From Bacillota bacterium (GTDB lineage Bacteria; Bacillota; SHA-98; UBA4971), in NCBI GenBank assembly GCA_012516125.1, contig JAAYXB010000014.1:1-64000 (forward strand): 64,000 nt of DNA, given 5' to 3'. The position numbers were made by a program, and so were the translations under genes. A model generated the notes under the pieces. It did not search any database and had not been told where the DNA came from. It was given only the letters and a program-made list of their open reading frames with translations. Below are positions 36,243 through 45,974 of the stretch, piece after piece. Every line of letters begins with the position of its first letter. The first letter of the stretch is position 1.

Positions 36243-36622
36243 TTTCCACCAGCCTCCCCGCCGCTCTTTGCACAGCACGCGCCGCCTGCGCCAGCGCCTG
36301 CACGTGCGCCTTCGGCCCTGTCGGCCTCCAGCTCGGTCTCGAGTCGCATGTCTATGCATTTCGCAGGGCACTCGTGGGCGCATATCCCACAGCCCTTGCA
36401 ATGCTTGTAGTCGATGCCGACCATCTTGCCCTCGTGCACCAGTATGGATGAGTCAGGGCAATAAATCCAGCAGATCATGCAGTGCCTGCACTTCTCCTGG
36501 TCCCAGACCGGACGGTAGGTCCGCCAGTCACCGGTCTCATACTTGTCTGAACTGCCGGCCTCCAGGATGAGCCCTCCCATAGGCACGTCCTTCCAGCCCT
36601 TCTCCTTCCCGCTCGCGCTCAT
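36239..36622 (-). CDS. porD: 2-oxoacid:ferredoxin oxidoreductase delta subunit, 2[4Fe-4S] (PorD-like)
   Basis: The 127-residue ferredoxin-like subunit carries two CxxCxxCxxxC cluster motifs, CRHCMICWIYCPDSS and CKGCGICAHECPAKC, and passes electrons from the thiamine site to external ferredoxin. The C-terminus is extended by an Ala/Gly/Glu-rich tail (from about residue 93) unusual for the subunit. ATG 36622 shares its A with the porG stop (TAATG). Confidence 0.95.
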   Translation of the reverse strand: MSASGKEKGWKDVPMGGLILEAGSSDKYETGDWRTYRPVWDQEKCRHCMICWIYCPDSSILVHEGKMVGIDYKHCKGCGICAHECPAKCIDMRLETELEADRAEGARAGAGAGGACCAKSGGEAGGK

Positions 36623-37200
36623 TACTCCGACTGCACCTCCTGGTAGGCCCGCTCGATGGCCTTGATGTTCCCCTCGATGACCTCAGGCTTCGACCTGAAC
36701 TTCATCTCGAGCTTGTGCCGCGTGTCGGCTATGAACTCCTCCAGCGTCATGAGGCCCGTGGCCCTTATGAGAGCTCCCATCATTGGGGTATTGGGAATCG
36801 CCCGGCCGATGGTGTCGATGGAGATCTGCGTGGCGTCAACGGTGTAAACCTTGCCACCCTTCACCTTGAGCTTCGCCCTCATCTCCGCCGGGGTGAGATT
36901 CGTGTTTACAAGGTAGACCCCGTCTTCCGGCACCCCAGACGTTACGTCGTTCTTCCCAATCAGCGTCGGGTCGAGGACCACCACGATCCTGGGGTTCGCG
37001 ACGTGGCAGTGAACCCTCACCGGCTCGTCGCTGATGCGGTTGAACGCCAGCACCGGCGCGCCCATCCGCTCAGGCCCGTACTCAGGAAAAGCCTGAATGT
37101 ACTTGCCCACTGAGGCGGCAGCCTCGCCCAGGAGGATGGCGGCGGTCTTCGCCCCCTGGCCACCCCTCCCGTGCCAGCGAATTTCGAGAACCTGTGCCAT
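36622..37200 (-). CDS. porG: 2-oxoacid:ferredoxin oxidoreductase gamma subunit (PorG-like)
   Basis: A 192-residue gamma subunit with EIRWHGRGGQGAKTAAILLG, SVGKYIQAFPEYGPERMGAP and the long RISDEPVRVHC segment. It forms domain III of POR, which helps bind CoA. ATG 37200 is chosen over 37218 because GAGGAGG lies 7 bp before it. It is the first gene of the por operon. Confidence 0.95.
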   Translation of the reverse strand: MAQVLEIRWHGRGGQGAKTAAILLGEAAASVGKYIQAFPEYGPERMGAPVLAFNRISDEPVRVHCHVANPRIVVVLDPTLIGKNDVTSGVPEDGVYLVNTNLTPAEMRAKLKVKGGKVYTVDATQISIDTIGRAIPNTPMMGALIRATGLMTLEEFIADTRHKLEMKFRSKPEVIEGNIKAIERAYQEVQSE

Positions 37201-37406
37201 AGCTCGTCCTCCTCGCATATGAATTTGTCGTGCACCTCGGGCTGCAGGCCTCCAGCCCGCACGACCCGAGCGCGTGCCAACATGTCTCGCGCCCTACCTA
37301 TTTTAGCACAGAAGTCCAGGATGTGCAGCATCATCTGCAAGTTTACGACGGTGTGCGATTTATGTTATATGGCGTCGATTCCGGGCGCTCTGTAACGCCC
37401 CAGCTA

Positions 37407-37435
37407 TTTACTTTGCAGGCAGGCTGTGCTAGAAT
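37407..37435 (+). promoter_or_regulatory. Promoter of the CBS-PAS-HD gene
   Basis: TTTACT (37407-37412) and TAGAAT (37430-37435) are separated by 17 bp, about 85 bp before the start codon, in the 320-bp divergent region shared with the por operon. I could not find an equally good promoter for por. Confidence 0.6.
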
Positions 37436-37521
37436 TCTCTTCGGACGCCTCTGGACACCCACGGTGCCGGAAGGACATTTAAGCTGCGGAATTCGCGATA
37501 TGTCGAGGGGCTGGCGAAGGC

Positions 37522-38922
37522 ATGAGGATGAAGGTCAAGGATGTCGAGACTCTCGATCCGGTCACGGTCGGCCCGGGCGCAAACCTCGAGAGCCTCGCGC
37601 CCCCGGTAACTGAACGGGGCGTCGTATATGTGGTTTCGCAAACCGACGAGCTGTTCGGTGTGATCACCGGCAGCAAACTCATATCCGCGCTGACATCGGG
37701 ATACGCGAAAGGCGTCACGGCCCAGGACGTGATGATCTCCGCCGACAGCTTTCCTAGTGTGGATCCCGATACCGACCTCCACACCGCCGCAAGCTTCTTC
37801 GAAAGCTCGTGCGTCCCTGAACTGCCGGTGGTCAATAATGGAGTGCTGGTAGCATCCCTCCCTCAGCGATCTGTGCTCATGGCGTTCTCCAGCACTGTCG
37901 CCTCGTCGAAAGGCAACCGTTATCACGAACAGCGCGCCCTTGCTATCGTTCGGTCCCTTCACGAGGGTCTCATCGTGATCGACAAGGACTTTGTCATACG
38001 TGAGTTCAACCCGGCAGCCGAGAGGCTCATGAAAGCGAAGGCCGCGGACAGGATCGGCCAGAAGGCGGTCGTGGTGAGCCGTGACGAGTCTCCCATCTTT
38101 GAGGTTATGAAAACGGGAAAAGCCAGGTACAACGTGATAACGCCCCTCACCGATGGGCGCGTATTCTCCGTGAACTACGTGCCGATGATTGAGGACGGCG
38201 AGGTGCAGGGTATCATCGAAACGTTCCACGATATCACGGAACAGGAAGAGCTCCGCGCTCAGCTTGTGAACTCCAGGGACGAGCTTGACCGCGCCTTCGC
38301 GCTAACTCTGCCGAACTCGCGGGTGGAGCACAAGCTCAAACACACGCCTGAGTATAGGGATAGGTACGACCCGGAGACAGGCCTCATCACGATTACAGAG
38401 GTCATCGAGGACGGCAGCTACAAGCACGTGGTCAACGCGCTCAAGGTCCTCGCAGACCTCAACTCCAAGGGGATTACGTCGCTCCTCGGCATCAACAAGG
38501 ACGTCCTTGTCCAGAGCATAATCTTCCACGACCTCGGAAAGTCCCAGCCGCAACTGGAGATAGGACAGACCGTGGACCCCAAGAAGGTGTTTGAGTATAG
38601 CCCCGCCCACGCCGCCCGGAGCGCCGATATCGCGGCTCATTTCTACCACAAGGACCAGGACGTCATCTGGCTCATTCGCTACCACCATCACAAGGAGGAC
38701 GAGCTGCCGCTCGATTTCCCACGGCACCTCATGCCGATGCTGAGGCTGTTCCAGTTGGTCGACGGCCTCTCCGCCGCGCTCACGCGGCGTAACGCCAGCA
38801 TAAAGTTGGACGTCGAGGGCACGAGGGTGACGGTGCACGAGCGCAACGGCCACCCTGACTTCAACAGGTCAAGGGTAGTCGACCTCTTCACAGGCGAGAC
38901 CGCGGTGCTCAACGTCGACTGA
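37522..38922 (+). CDS. CBS-PAS-HD signalling protein
   Basis: The 466-residue soluble regulator has an N-terminal CBS pair (about 1-130, with GVITGSKLISAL), a PAS domain (about 140-255: GLIVIDKDFVIREFNPAAER and FHDITEQEELRAQL) and a C-terminal HD domain with IIFHDLGKSQP and HAARSADIAAHF. The central SRVEHKLKHTPEYRD segment recalls HTH-less PAS activators. The likely role is sensing adenine nucleotides (CBS) and a PAS ligand to control a phosphohydrolase, but the HD substrate is unknown. It is divergent from por, so a link to redox or energy state is plausible but unproven. Confidence 0.8.
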   Translation: MRMKVKDVETLDPVTVGPGANLESLAPPVTERGVVYVVSQTDELFGVITGSKLISALTSGYAKGVTAQDVMISADSFPSVDPDTDLHTAASFFESSCVPELPVVNNGVLVASLPQRSVLMAFSSTVASSKGNRYHEQRALAIVRSLHEGLIVIDKDFVIREFNPAAERLMKAKAADRIGQKAVVVSRDESPIFEVMKTGKARYNVITPLTDGRVFSVNYVPMIEDGEVQGIIETFHDITEQEELRAQLVNSRDELDRAFALTLPNSRVEHKLKHTPEYRDRYDPETGLITITEVIEDGSYKHVVNALKVLADLNSKGITSLLGINKDVLVQSIIFHDLGKSQPQLEIGQTVDPKKVFEYSPAHAARSADIAAHFYHKDQDVIWLIRYHHHKEDELPLDFPRHLMPMLRLFQLVDGLSAALTRRNASIKLDVEGTRVTVHERNGHPDFNRSRVVDLFTGETAVLNVD

Positions 38923-38967
38923 GTGAGGGCCAGACCCGCCGCGCCCGCGGGCACGTAAGTCCCGAGG

Positions 38968-40212
38968 CTATAGCTTCGGATACAGCGGGAAGCGCTCCAC
39001 AAGGCGCGCGACCCTGGCTCGGGCAGACTCCATGACGGTCTCGTCCTCGGGCCGCTCAAGGACGGTCGCGATGATGTCGGCGATCTCCTCCATCTCGCCC
39101 TCCCGCATGCCCCTTGTGGTCACAGCCGGCGTGCCGAGGCGGATTCCGCTCGTCACAAACGGCTTTTCAGGATCGAATGGTATCGTGTTCTTGTTCACAG
39201 TGATGCCCACGTCGTCGAGAAGTTTCTCCGCCTTCTTGCCGGTGAGCCCCTTCTCCGCCACGCTCACGAGCATCAGGTGGTTATCCGTGCCGCCCGACAC
39301 GATACGGAACCCGCGACGCGCAAGGGCCGCGGCCAGCGCCGAAGCGTTCCTCACCACCTGCGCCTGGTAGGCTCGGAACTCCGGGGTCATGGCCTCCTTA
39401 AGCGCCACGGCCTTCGCTGCGATCACGTGCATGAGCGGCCCCCCCTGGATGCCGGGGAACACGGCCTGGTCGATGTCCTTAGCGAATCGGGCCTGACACA
39501 GTATGAGGCCGCCGCGCGGTCCGCGGAGGGTCTTATGTGTCGTGGTGGTCACGAACTCCGCGTACGGAACGGGGCTTGGGTGCACGCCCGCGGCGACGAG
39601 CCCTGCGATATGGGCCATGTCCACCATGACGTACGCACCGACCTCGTCGGCGATGCGGCGTATCCTCGCAAAGTCGATGAACCTCGGATACGCGCTCGCC
39701 CCCGCGACGATCATGCGCGGCCTCTGCTCTTTCGCGAGCGCCTCGAGCAGGTCGTAGTCGAGGGTTTCGGTCTCTCTGGAGACCCCGTAAGGGACGAATT
39801 TGAAGTACTTGCCCGAGAAATTGAGAGGGTGGCCGTGGGTGAGGTGCCCGCCGTGGGAGAGGTCCATGCCCAGCACGGTATCGCCGTGGGACAGCGCCGC
39901 AAAGTACACCGCCGTGTTGGCCTGGGCGCCCGAGTGAGGCTGAACGTTCGCGTGTTCCGCCCCGAAGAGGGCCTTCGCCCGCTCGATCGCAAGCCTTTCA
40001 ACCACATCCACGAACTCGCAGCCGCCGTAGTAACGCCTTCCGGGGTACCCTTCCGCGTACTTGTTGGTTAGCGTGGATCCCTGGGCCTCCATCACCGCTC
40101 TGCTGGTGAAGTTTTCCGATGCTATCAGCTCGATCTTCCGTCTCTGACGACCGGTCTCCCGCTCGAGGGCCTCCGCGACTTCCGGGTCAACGGACCTCAC
40201 GATATCATACAT
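38968..40212 (-). CDS. glyA: Serine hydroxymethyltransferase
   Basis: The 414-residue PLP enzyme interconverts serine and glycine with tetrahydrofolate. Hallmarks are [20 protein letters not shown], the PLP-lysine segment [14 protein letters not shown] and [19 protein letters not shown]. The start is an ATG at 40212 with GGGAGGGG upstream. It lies 124 bp after pdxT on the same strand, so the PLP-synthesis and PLP-using genes may be co-transcribed, with a strong palindrome between them. Confidence 0.98.
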   Translation of the reverse strand: MYDIVRSVDPEVAEALERETGRQRRKIELIASENFTSRAVMEAQGSTLTNKYAEGYPGRRYYGGCEFVDVVERLAIERAKALFGAEHANVQPHSGAQANTAVYFAALSHGDTVLGMDLSHGGHLTHGHPLNFSGKYFKFVPYGVSRETETLDYDLLEALAKEQRPRMIVAGASAYPRFIDFARIRRIADEVGAYVMVDMAHIAGLVAAGVHPSPVPYAEFVTTTTHKTLRGPRGGLILCQARFAKDIDQAVFPGIQGGPLMHVIAAKAVALKEAMTPEFRAYQAQVVRNASALAAALARRGFRIVSGGTDNHLMLVSVAEKGLTGKKAEKLLDDVGITVNKNTIPFDPEKPFVTSGIRLGTPAVTTRGMREGEMEEIADIIATVLERPEDETVMESARARVARLVERFPLYPKL

Positions 40213-40252
40213 TTATGTACCCCTCCCACGTTAAAGTACAGCACTCTCGCAA

Positions 40253-40274
40253 AGCCGCCTGGTACCAGGCGGCT
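40253..40274. repeat. Perfect 22-bp palindrome between pdxT and glyA
   Basis: The left arm AGCCGCCTGGT (40253-40263) is the exact reverse complement of the right arm ACCAGGCGGCT (40264-40274). It could form a hairpin in the pdxT-glyA message or serve as an operator. The T-run on the minus strand is weak. Confidence 0.75.
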
Positions 40275-40336
40275 GGTGCCACATCCACGGTCGCGCCCGG
40301 CACTTGCCCGGCCCTGGACTGCACCCTGAGCCGCGT

Positions 40337-40912
40337 CTACACCTTCCCCGCAAGCATGTCAAGGAAATACCGATGAAGCCTCGTGTCAGACGTAACCTCC
40401 GGGTGGAACGCGCATGCAAGGTGCCGCTCTTGTCGCGCAAGAACGATCTTGTCCTCGAACCGCGCCAGCACCTCGACGCCTTGCCCGACCGAGAGTATGT
40501 AGGGAGCGCGGATGAAGACGGCGCGCATGGGGGGGCCTCCGATGGCCTGGATTTCGATGTCGGCCTCGAAGCTATCCACCTGTCGCCCGAAGGCGTTTCT
40601 TTTCACCACAAAGTCCATGAGGCCCAGGCGAACTTGACCCGAGTTTGAAATCTCACGCGAGAGAAGAATAAGCCCGGTGCACGTGCCGAAGACGCCGAGG
40701 CCCCGGGCTGCATGCTTTCGAATCTCGTCCACGAATCCGAACCGCTCCATCAGCTTCCCTACTGTCGTGCTTTCCCCGCCGGGTATGATGAGGCCGTCTA
40801 GCCCCTCGATCTGGTTGCTGTACCTGACCTCGACCACCTCTGCGCCCGCTGCTCTGGTCATGCTCACATGCTCTGCCACGTCACCCTGAAGCGCGAGAAC
40901 TCCTACCTTCAC
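40337..40912 (-). CDS. pdxT: Pyridoxal 5'-phosphate synthase glutaminase subunit
   Basis: The 191-residue class I glutaminase supplies ammonia to PdxS. LALQGDVAEHV, IPGGESTTVGKL, the nucleophile cysteine in GVFGTCTGLILLS and the catalytic His-Glu in ACAFHPEVTSD are all intact. It lies 50 bp downstream of pdxS. The PdxS-PdxT complex makes PLP from ribose 5-phosphate, glyceraldehyde 3-phosphate and glutamine. Confidence 0.98.
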   Translation of the reverse strand: MKVGVLALQGDVAEHVSMTRAAGAEVVEVRYSNQIEGLDGLIIPGGESTTVGKLMERFGFVDEIRKHAARGLGVFGTCTGLILLSREISNSGQVRLGLMDFVVKRNAFGRQVDSFEADIEIQAIGGPPMRAVFIRAPYILSVGQGVEVLARFEDKIVLARQERHLACAFHPEVTSDTRLHRYFLDMLAGKV

Positions 40913-40962
40913 TCCTGCAACCTCCTGCTACTGCTACATCCCATGCAAAGCTCAAGGCGCCT

Positions 40963-41847
40963 CTACCAGCCTCTTACCTGCAGCCTCTCCTCTTCCTTCA
41001 GCGACGCAGCGGCTAGCCCCCTCATCGGCTCGCCGATGCCCCGGGATACTTTCGCGAGGATGTCTGGATCGTTGTAGTGGGCCGTCGCGTCCACGATGGC
41101 GCGAGCCCTCGCTGCAGAATTGTCGGACTTGAATATGCCCGATCCTACGAAAATGCCGTCAGCCCCGAGCTGCATCATAAGCGCTGCGTCCGCCGGGGTC
41201 GCTATCCCGCCGGCCGCGAAGTTGACCACAGGGAGCTTGCCCTCCTTCGCGACCTGCACTACTAGTTCGTACGGAGCCTGCATCTCCTTGGCTGCAGCCA
41301 TGAGTTCGTCTTCCCGCATGGAGGTGAGCCTGCGTATCTCGCTCATGACCCGCCTCATGTGCCGCACCGCTTCGACGACATCGCCCGTGCCGGCTTCCCC
41401 CTTCGTGCGGATCATTGCCGCTCCCTCGCCGATCCTTCGCAAGGCCTCCCCCAGGTTACGGCAGCCGCAGACAAATGGGACCTTGAACTGGTGCTTGTCT
41501 ATGTGATGTTCCTCGTCAGCCGGCGTCAGGACCTCGCTTTCGTCTATATAGTCCACGCCGAGGGCTTCGAGGATCTGTGCTTCAACGAAATGCCCGATTC
41601 TGCATTTGGCCATTACGGGGATCGTGACCGCCTCCATGATCGCCTCGATTATGGCCGGGTCCGACATCCTGGCCACGCCGCCCTGCGCCCTGATATCGGC
41701 GGGCACGCGCTCCAGGGCCATGACGGCGACGGCGCCTGCATCTTCAGCGATCTTCGCCTGCTCGGGGGTGGTGACGTCCATGATCACGCCACCCTTGAGC
41801 ATCTCCGCGAGGCCTTTCTTGACCGTAAATGTTGCCTTCTCCACCAT
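40963..41847 (-). CDS. pdxS: Pyridoxal 5'-phosphate synthase, lyase subunit
   Basis: The 294-residue synthase is a TIM-barrel subunit of the twelve-PdxS core. Conserved segments include [50 protein letters not shown] and [15 protein letters not shown], with the active-site lysines. The length is normal. A promoter lies about 45 bp upstream. First gene of pdxS-pdxT-glyA. Confidence 0.99.
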   Translation of the reverse strand: MVEKATFTVKKGLAEMLKGGVIMDVTTPEQAKIAEDAGAVAVMALERVPADIRAQGGVARMSDPAIIEAIMEAVTIPVMAKCRIGHFVEAQILEALGVDYIDESEVLTPADEEHHIDKHQFKVPFVCGCRNLGEALRRIGEGAAMIRTKGEAGTGDVVEAVRHMRRVMSEIRRLTSMREDELMAAAKEMQAPYELVVQVAKEGKLPVVNFAAGGIATPADAALMMQLGADGIFVGSGIFKSDNSAARARAIVDATAHYNDPDILAKVSRGIGEPMRGLAAASLKEEERLQVRGW

Positions 41848-41889
41848 CGCTTCGTCCCTCCATCAGCTTATGGCTCATTCCCCCATGCA

Positions 41890-41918
41890 ATTCTACTACA
41901 CGAGCAACCGGGACACAA
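41890..41918 (-). promoter_or_regulatory. Promoter of the pdxS operon
   Basis: On the minus strand TTGTGT (41918-41913) and TAGAAT (41895-41890) are 17 bp apart. The same TTGTGT -35 is used at serS. Confidence 0.65.
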
Positions 41919-42387
41919 GCGCCTGGAAACCGCGAACCCCGGGGCTATGCCCACGTGCGGCCTCACAGGAGGCTTGGCCCGGCGCGGCCCGCGTAGCACG
42001 CGGAACAGTCAACAGAACGCAGTCAACTTGGGCGAGGCACACCGACGCCACCAATGTGACCAGCCCGCATATTCGCTCTTCCTGGGCGCAAACTTAGGTC
42101 GAGGGGCAGCACCGGCGTACCTCCAGAGGGCTGCATCGGCAAGGTGGAGCGCCGGCAGTCTGAAGCGCCGGCCGTCCACTGCCCGACGGCTGCTGCTTTT
42201 CTATAGGCTCCCGGTGCTCAGCTCACACGACCGGGCGCCGGGACCTGGCCACGCATCCTCAGGCACAGAGGGCCAGGCGTGGGTCCGAGAGCGCGCCTCG
42301 GTCCTCCAGGGGTTTCAGCTTCCCAGCGCTTGCGTGATGGGGCGTCGAAACCTCGCTACCTGCCTGTAGACAGGAGACATCGCGGAT
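41919..42387. other. Intergenic stretch before the ClpP-fold protease gene
   Basis: No supported gene. The plus-strand frames here (41359-42369 and 41606-42097) are extensions of pdxS shadows and have no family features. Confidence 0.4.
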
Positions 42388-43239
42388 ATGTCCGACACCT
42401 TTTTCAACATCTTTTGGATCCTTCTCCTGGTGTGGAGCCTCCTCTCGCCCCTGTTCGGGCGGCGAAGGGTTGAGCTCGCCAGGCTGCACATTCTCAACTC
42501 CCTGTCGCGCAAGAGGGGTTCGCGGGTCATAGCCATGATCCACCGGATGGAGGCTATCAGCTTCCTCGGCATCCCCATCTCGCGCCACATCGATATCGAG
42601 GACTCAGAGCAGGTGCTCCGAGCCATCCGCCTCACGCCGGACGACGTTCCCATCGACATCATTCTCCACACCCCGGGCGGTCTCGTGCTCGCCGCGGAGC
42701 AAATCGCCCACGCCATCGCAGGCCACAAGGCGAAGGTCACGGTGTTCGTGCCGCACTATGCGATGTCCGGTGGGACGCTGCTGGCTCTCGCCGCAGACGA
42801 GATCGTCATGGACGAGAACGCCGTGCTCGGCCCGGTGGACCCGCAACTCGGAAACTACCCTGCGGTGTCCATCCTCCGAGCCATAGAGCAGAAGGACAAG
42901 AACTCGGTAAGCGACACCACGCTAATCCTGGGGGACATGGCCGCCAAGGCCATGGTGCAGGTATACGAAAGCGTGTACGAGATCCTGGTAGCGAAGCTGC
43001 CGGAGGACAGAGCCCGTGAGATAGCGAAAACCCTGACAGAAGGGCGCTGGACACACGACTACCCGATCACCTGCGAAGCCCTGCGCCGCATGGGGCTTAC
43101 CGTCAGCAACAACATGCCGTACGAGGTCTATCGATTGATGGAGCTTTATCCGCAGCCCCTCCAACGGAGACCCTCTGTGCAGTACGTGCCGGTGCCGTTC
43201 GAGCGGCGCGAGCCGGTGGAGCGAGGGAGGCGCGACTGA
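42388..43239 (+). CDS. SDH/SppA-type ClpP-fold serine proteinase
   Basis: The 283-residue protein has an N-terminal hydrophobic anchor (FFNIFWILLLVWSLLSPLFG) followed by a ClpP/crotonase-fold protease domain. DIILHTPGGLVLAAEQIAHA and the nucleophile region HYAMSGGTLLALAADEIVMD match the serine dehydrogenase proteinase (SDH) family, with ENAVLGPVDPQLG after it. Such membrane-bound proteases probably cut membrane or signal-peptide substrates; the true substrate is unknown. The start is an ATG at 42388. It is a single gene followed by tRNA-Ala on the other strand. Confidence 0.88.
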   Translation: MSDTFFNIFWILLLVWSLLSPLFGRRRVELARLHILNSLSRKRGSRVIAMIHRMEAISFLGIPISRHIDIEDSEQVLRAIRLTPDDVPIDIILHTPGGLVLAAEQIAHAIAGHKAKVTVFVPHYAMSGGTLLALAADEIVMDENAVLGPVDPQLGNYPAVSILRAIEQKDKNSVSDTTLILGDMAAKAMVQVYESVYEILVAKLPEDRAREIAKTLTEGRWTHDYPITCEALRRMGLTVSNNMPYEVYRLMELYPQPLQRRPSVQYVPVPFERREPVERGRRD

Positions 43240-43442
43240 GCCGGTCGCCCGGAATTGCCCGGGCTCCGCCGGATTCTGCGGGATTACGGCCGCAGGCTGG
43301 CCCGAAATCGGACGGCTCGTCTTGCACCTCCCTATGGCGGCCGGGTTCTGAGCATGCGCACGCGTGTCAGGTGACACTTGCGGCCGCGCTTCTACTCGGC
43401 CGTGCATGCAAAAGCGCCAGGCGCTCACCTGGCGCAAGATCC

Positions 43443-43518
43443 TGGTGGAGACGAGGAGATTCGAACTCCCGACCTCGTGAGTGCGATTCACGCGCTCTCC
43501 CAACTGAGCTACGTCCCC
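43443..43518 (-). tRNA. tRNA-Ala (anticodon CGC)
   Basis: A 76-nt cloverleaf on the minus strand. Acceptor GGGGACG pairs with CGTCTCC, the anticodon stem CGTGA/TCACG holds loop ATCGCAC, the T-arm has GTTCGAACTC, and the discriminator A is followed by encoded CCA. Confidence 0.94.
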
Positions 43519-43609
43519 ACTCAAACCTTATCCGCTCTTGCCTTGCGAGTAGAATACTAACACAGGCCTGCGCCGAAGTCAAGGCCAGGAAACACCTGGA
43601 ACACCCGGC

Positions 43610-45229
43610 CTATCTCTTGGGTCTCATCGTCGGGAACAGGATCACATCCCGGATCGAGCTCTGGTTGGTGAGGAGCATCACCAGCCTGTCGATGCCGATC
43701 CCCATGCCCCCGGTGGGCGGCATGCCGTGCTCCAATGCGCGCAGGAAGTCCTCGTCCATTCTGTGGGCCTCGTCATCACCCTGGGCGCGCAGCGCGGCTT
43801 GCGCTTCGAACCTCTCCCGCTGGTCTATTGGGTCGTTCAGCTCGCTGAACGCGTTCGCTATCTCGCGGCCGCCTATTATGAGCTCGAACCTGTATGTGTA
43901 CCGCGGGTCATCTTCTCTTTTCTTAGCCAGCGGCGAAATGTCAATCGGATGATCCGTCACGAAGACGGGTGATATGAGCGTCGGCTCCACAAGCTCCTCG
44001 TAGACCTCGGAAAGCGCCTTGCCCCTCGTGGCGTGCGAGTCGATCTCGACTCCGAGGCGGCGCGCCGCCGTCCGAGCATCCTCGTCGGTCTCTATGGCGC
44101 CGAAATCCACGCCCGTGCGCTCCCGGACAGCTTCCACCATAGTCTTCCTGGGCCACGGAGGCCTCAGATCTATCGTGTTCCCCTGGTAGTCCACCTTAGC
44201 CTGCCCCAGCACCTGAATGGCCACGTAGTGGATGAGGTCCTCGGCGAGGTTCATCATGTCAGTGTAGTCCGCGTAGGCCTCGTACAGCTCTAGCATGGTG
44301 AACTCGGGGTTGTGCTTCGTGGAAATGCCCTCGTTCCTGAACACCCGCCCGATCTCGTACACCTTCTCGAGGCCTCCCACGATGAGGCGCTTGAGGTGCA
44401 GCTCCAGGGCTATCCGGAGGTACAGGTCGATATCGAGGGCGTTGTGATGGGTGACGAACGGCCGCGCCGTGGCGCCGCCCGGGATGGTGTGCATCGCCGA
44501 GGTCTCCACCTCGATGTACCCGCGCGAATCGAGAAACGCCCTCACCGCGCGCACGATGGCCGTTCGCTTCAGGAACACCTCGCGCACCTCGGGGTTGACA
44601 ATGAGGTCCAGGTACCTCTGCCTGTAACGGAGGTCCACGTCCGCAAGGCCGTGCCACTTCTCCGGCAGCGGCCGGAGCGACTTCGAAAGAAGGTCGAACC
44701 TGCCGATCTCCACGGTGACCTCGCCCCGCCGGGTGCGGAACACCTTGCCCTCCACGCCTACGATGTCGCCGATGTCAAGCGAGGTAAAAAGCTCGTAAGC
44801 GTCCTGGCCGAGCTGGTCCAGCTTCGCGTAAAGCTGTATGCGCCCCGAGAGATCGAGAAGGTCTGCGAAGGTGGCCTTTCCGTGGGTCCTCATCGCCATG
44901 AGCCGCCCGGCGACCCTGACGGTGCTGCCCTCGAGCCTCTCAAAGCCCTCCACAATATCCCGGGCGTGATGAGTGCGCTCGAATCGGTGGCCGAACGGGT
45001 TGATGCCCTTCGCCCTGAGCGCCTCCATCTTCTGCCGGCGCACGCGCACGTGCTCGCTGTCAAGCTCCGCATCCTCGCAGAGTTCGGCCGCTTCTGCCTG
45101 CGCAGCCTCCGCAGCCCCCGCGGCCCCCACGGCTTCCGCGACATCCGCGGCAGCAGCCATGTCGTCTGACGCCGTAGCAGGCTGGCCATCAGCTCGGCTG
45201 TCCGGATGAACGTCTCTCCCCTGGCTCAT
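43610..45229 (-). CDS. lysS: Lysyl-tRNA synthetase, class II
   Basis: The 539-residue synthetase has the OB-fold anticodon domain ([21 protein letters not shown]), motif 2 ([20 protein letters not shown]) and motif 3 ([15 protein letters not shown]). The first ~55 residues are an Ala/Glu/Asp-rich low-complexity extension ([20 protein letters not shown]) before the usual start region near [19 protein letters not shown] 45229 has GAGGTG upstream; an internal start at the second Met (DDM) would shorten it by 23 residues. It directly follows greA. Confidence 0.97.
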   Translation of the reverse strand: MSQGRDVHPDSRADGQPATASDDMAAAADVAEAVGAAGAAEAAQAEAAELCEDAELDSEHVRVRRQKMEALRAKGINPFGHRFERTHHARDIVEGFERLEGSTVRVAGRLMAMRTHGKATFADLLDLSGRIQLYAKLDQLGQDAYELFTSLDIGDIVGVEGKVFRTRRGEVTVEIGRFDLLSKSLRPLPEKWHGLADVDLRYRQRYLDLIVNPEVREVFLKRTAIVRAVRAFLDSRGYIEVETSAMHTIPGGATARPFVTHHNALDIDLYLRIALELHLKRLIVGGLEKVYEIGRVFRNEGISTKHNPEFTMLELYEAYADYTDMMNLAEDLIHYVAIQVLGQAKVDYQGNTIDLRPPWPRKTMVEAVRERTGVDFGAIETDEDARTAARRLGVEIDSHATRGKALSEVYEELVEPTLISPVFVTDHPIDISPLAKKREDDPRYTYRFELIIGGREIANAFSELNDPIDQRERFEAQAALRAQGDDEAHRMDEDFLRALEHGMPPTGGMGIGIDRLVMLLTNQSSIRDVILFPTMRPKR

Positions 45230-45233
45230 TTCA

Positions 45234-45707
45234 TCACCTCGAGATGTCGAGAATCTGGAACCTGATGGGACCTGCGGGCGCAAGAGCCTCTACGATGCTC
45301 CCAACCTTCTTGCCGAGGACTGCCTTGCCCACAGGGGACTCGTTGGATATGCGCAGGTTCCCGGGATCGGCCTCAGCCGAACCCACTATGGTGTATTCGA
45401 AGACCTCGTTGTCCGAAAGGTCCTTCAGCTTCACCTTGCACCCGAGGTGGACCGTGTCTGTGTTGAGATCGTCCTCATCGATGACTTCAGCATTACGGAG
45501 CATGGCCTCGAGCTGGGCGATTCGCCCCTCGACGAACGCCTGCTCGTTCTTGGCGTCCTCATATTCTGCGTTGTCGGTGATGTCGCCGAAAGCCTTGGCC
45601 TCTTTTATCCTCGCAGCAACCTCGCGCCGCCTGGTAGTCTTGAGGTACTCAAGTTCCTTTTCCAGCTTCCTGAGCCCTTCCAAGGTGAGAACTACCTTCT
45701 GCGCCAT
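45234..45707 (-). CDS. greA: Transcription elongation factor GreA
   Basis: The 157-residue factor binds the secondary channel of RNA polymerase and stimulates cleavage of backtracked RNA. The N-terminal coiled coil has [21 protein letters not shown] and the tip acidic region [17 protein letters not shown]. The C-terminal globular part ends with [24 protein letters not shown] 45707 is preceded by GGGAGG, so the longer frame is not used. greA-lysS order, with the greA stop beside the lysS ribosome binding site, suggests translational coupling. Confidence 0.98.
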   Translation of the reverse strand: MAQKVVLTLEGLRKLEKELEYLKTTRRREVAARIKEAKAFGDITDNAEYEDAKNEQAFVEGRIAQLEAMLRNAEVIDEDDLNTDTVHLGCKVKLKDLSDNEVFEYTIVGSAEADPGNLRISNESPVGKAVLGKKVGSIVEALAPAGPIRFQILDISR

Positions 45708-45974
45708 CAAGCTGGTTCCTCCCTTGACCGACCCATGTACATCCGGGCATCGCGCAACGTGCCCTTGCCCTCCCTCTCGGCGCCTGTGCTCATTGCGCGA
45801 TGCCCCTTTTCGCATGCCATTATTATGTCGTGCGGCCCTGGCGTTGTCAAGCCTCGGTTTTCGCTCCGGTTCTCGCTTCTTCCATCTTATTCGCTCTTTT
45901 CAGTTGCCTTGGCACGGACCCCACCGAACGGGCCGACCGCTCAGGCGGTCGGTTAGCAAGGCTGACAGGTTTGA

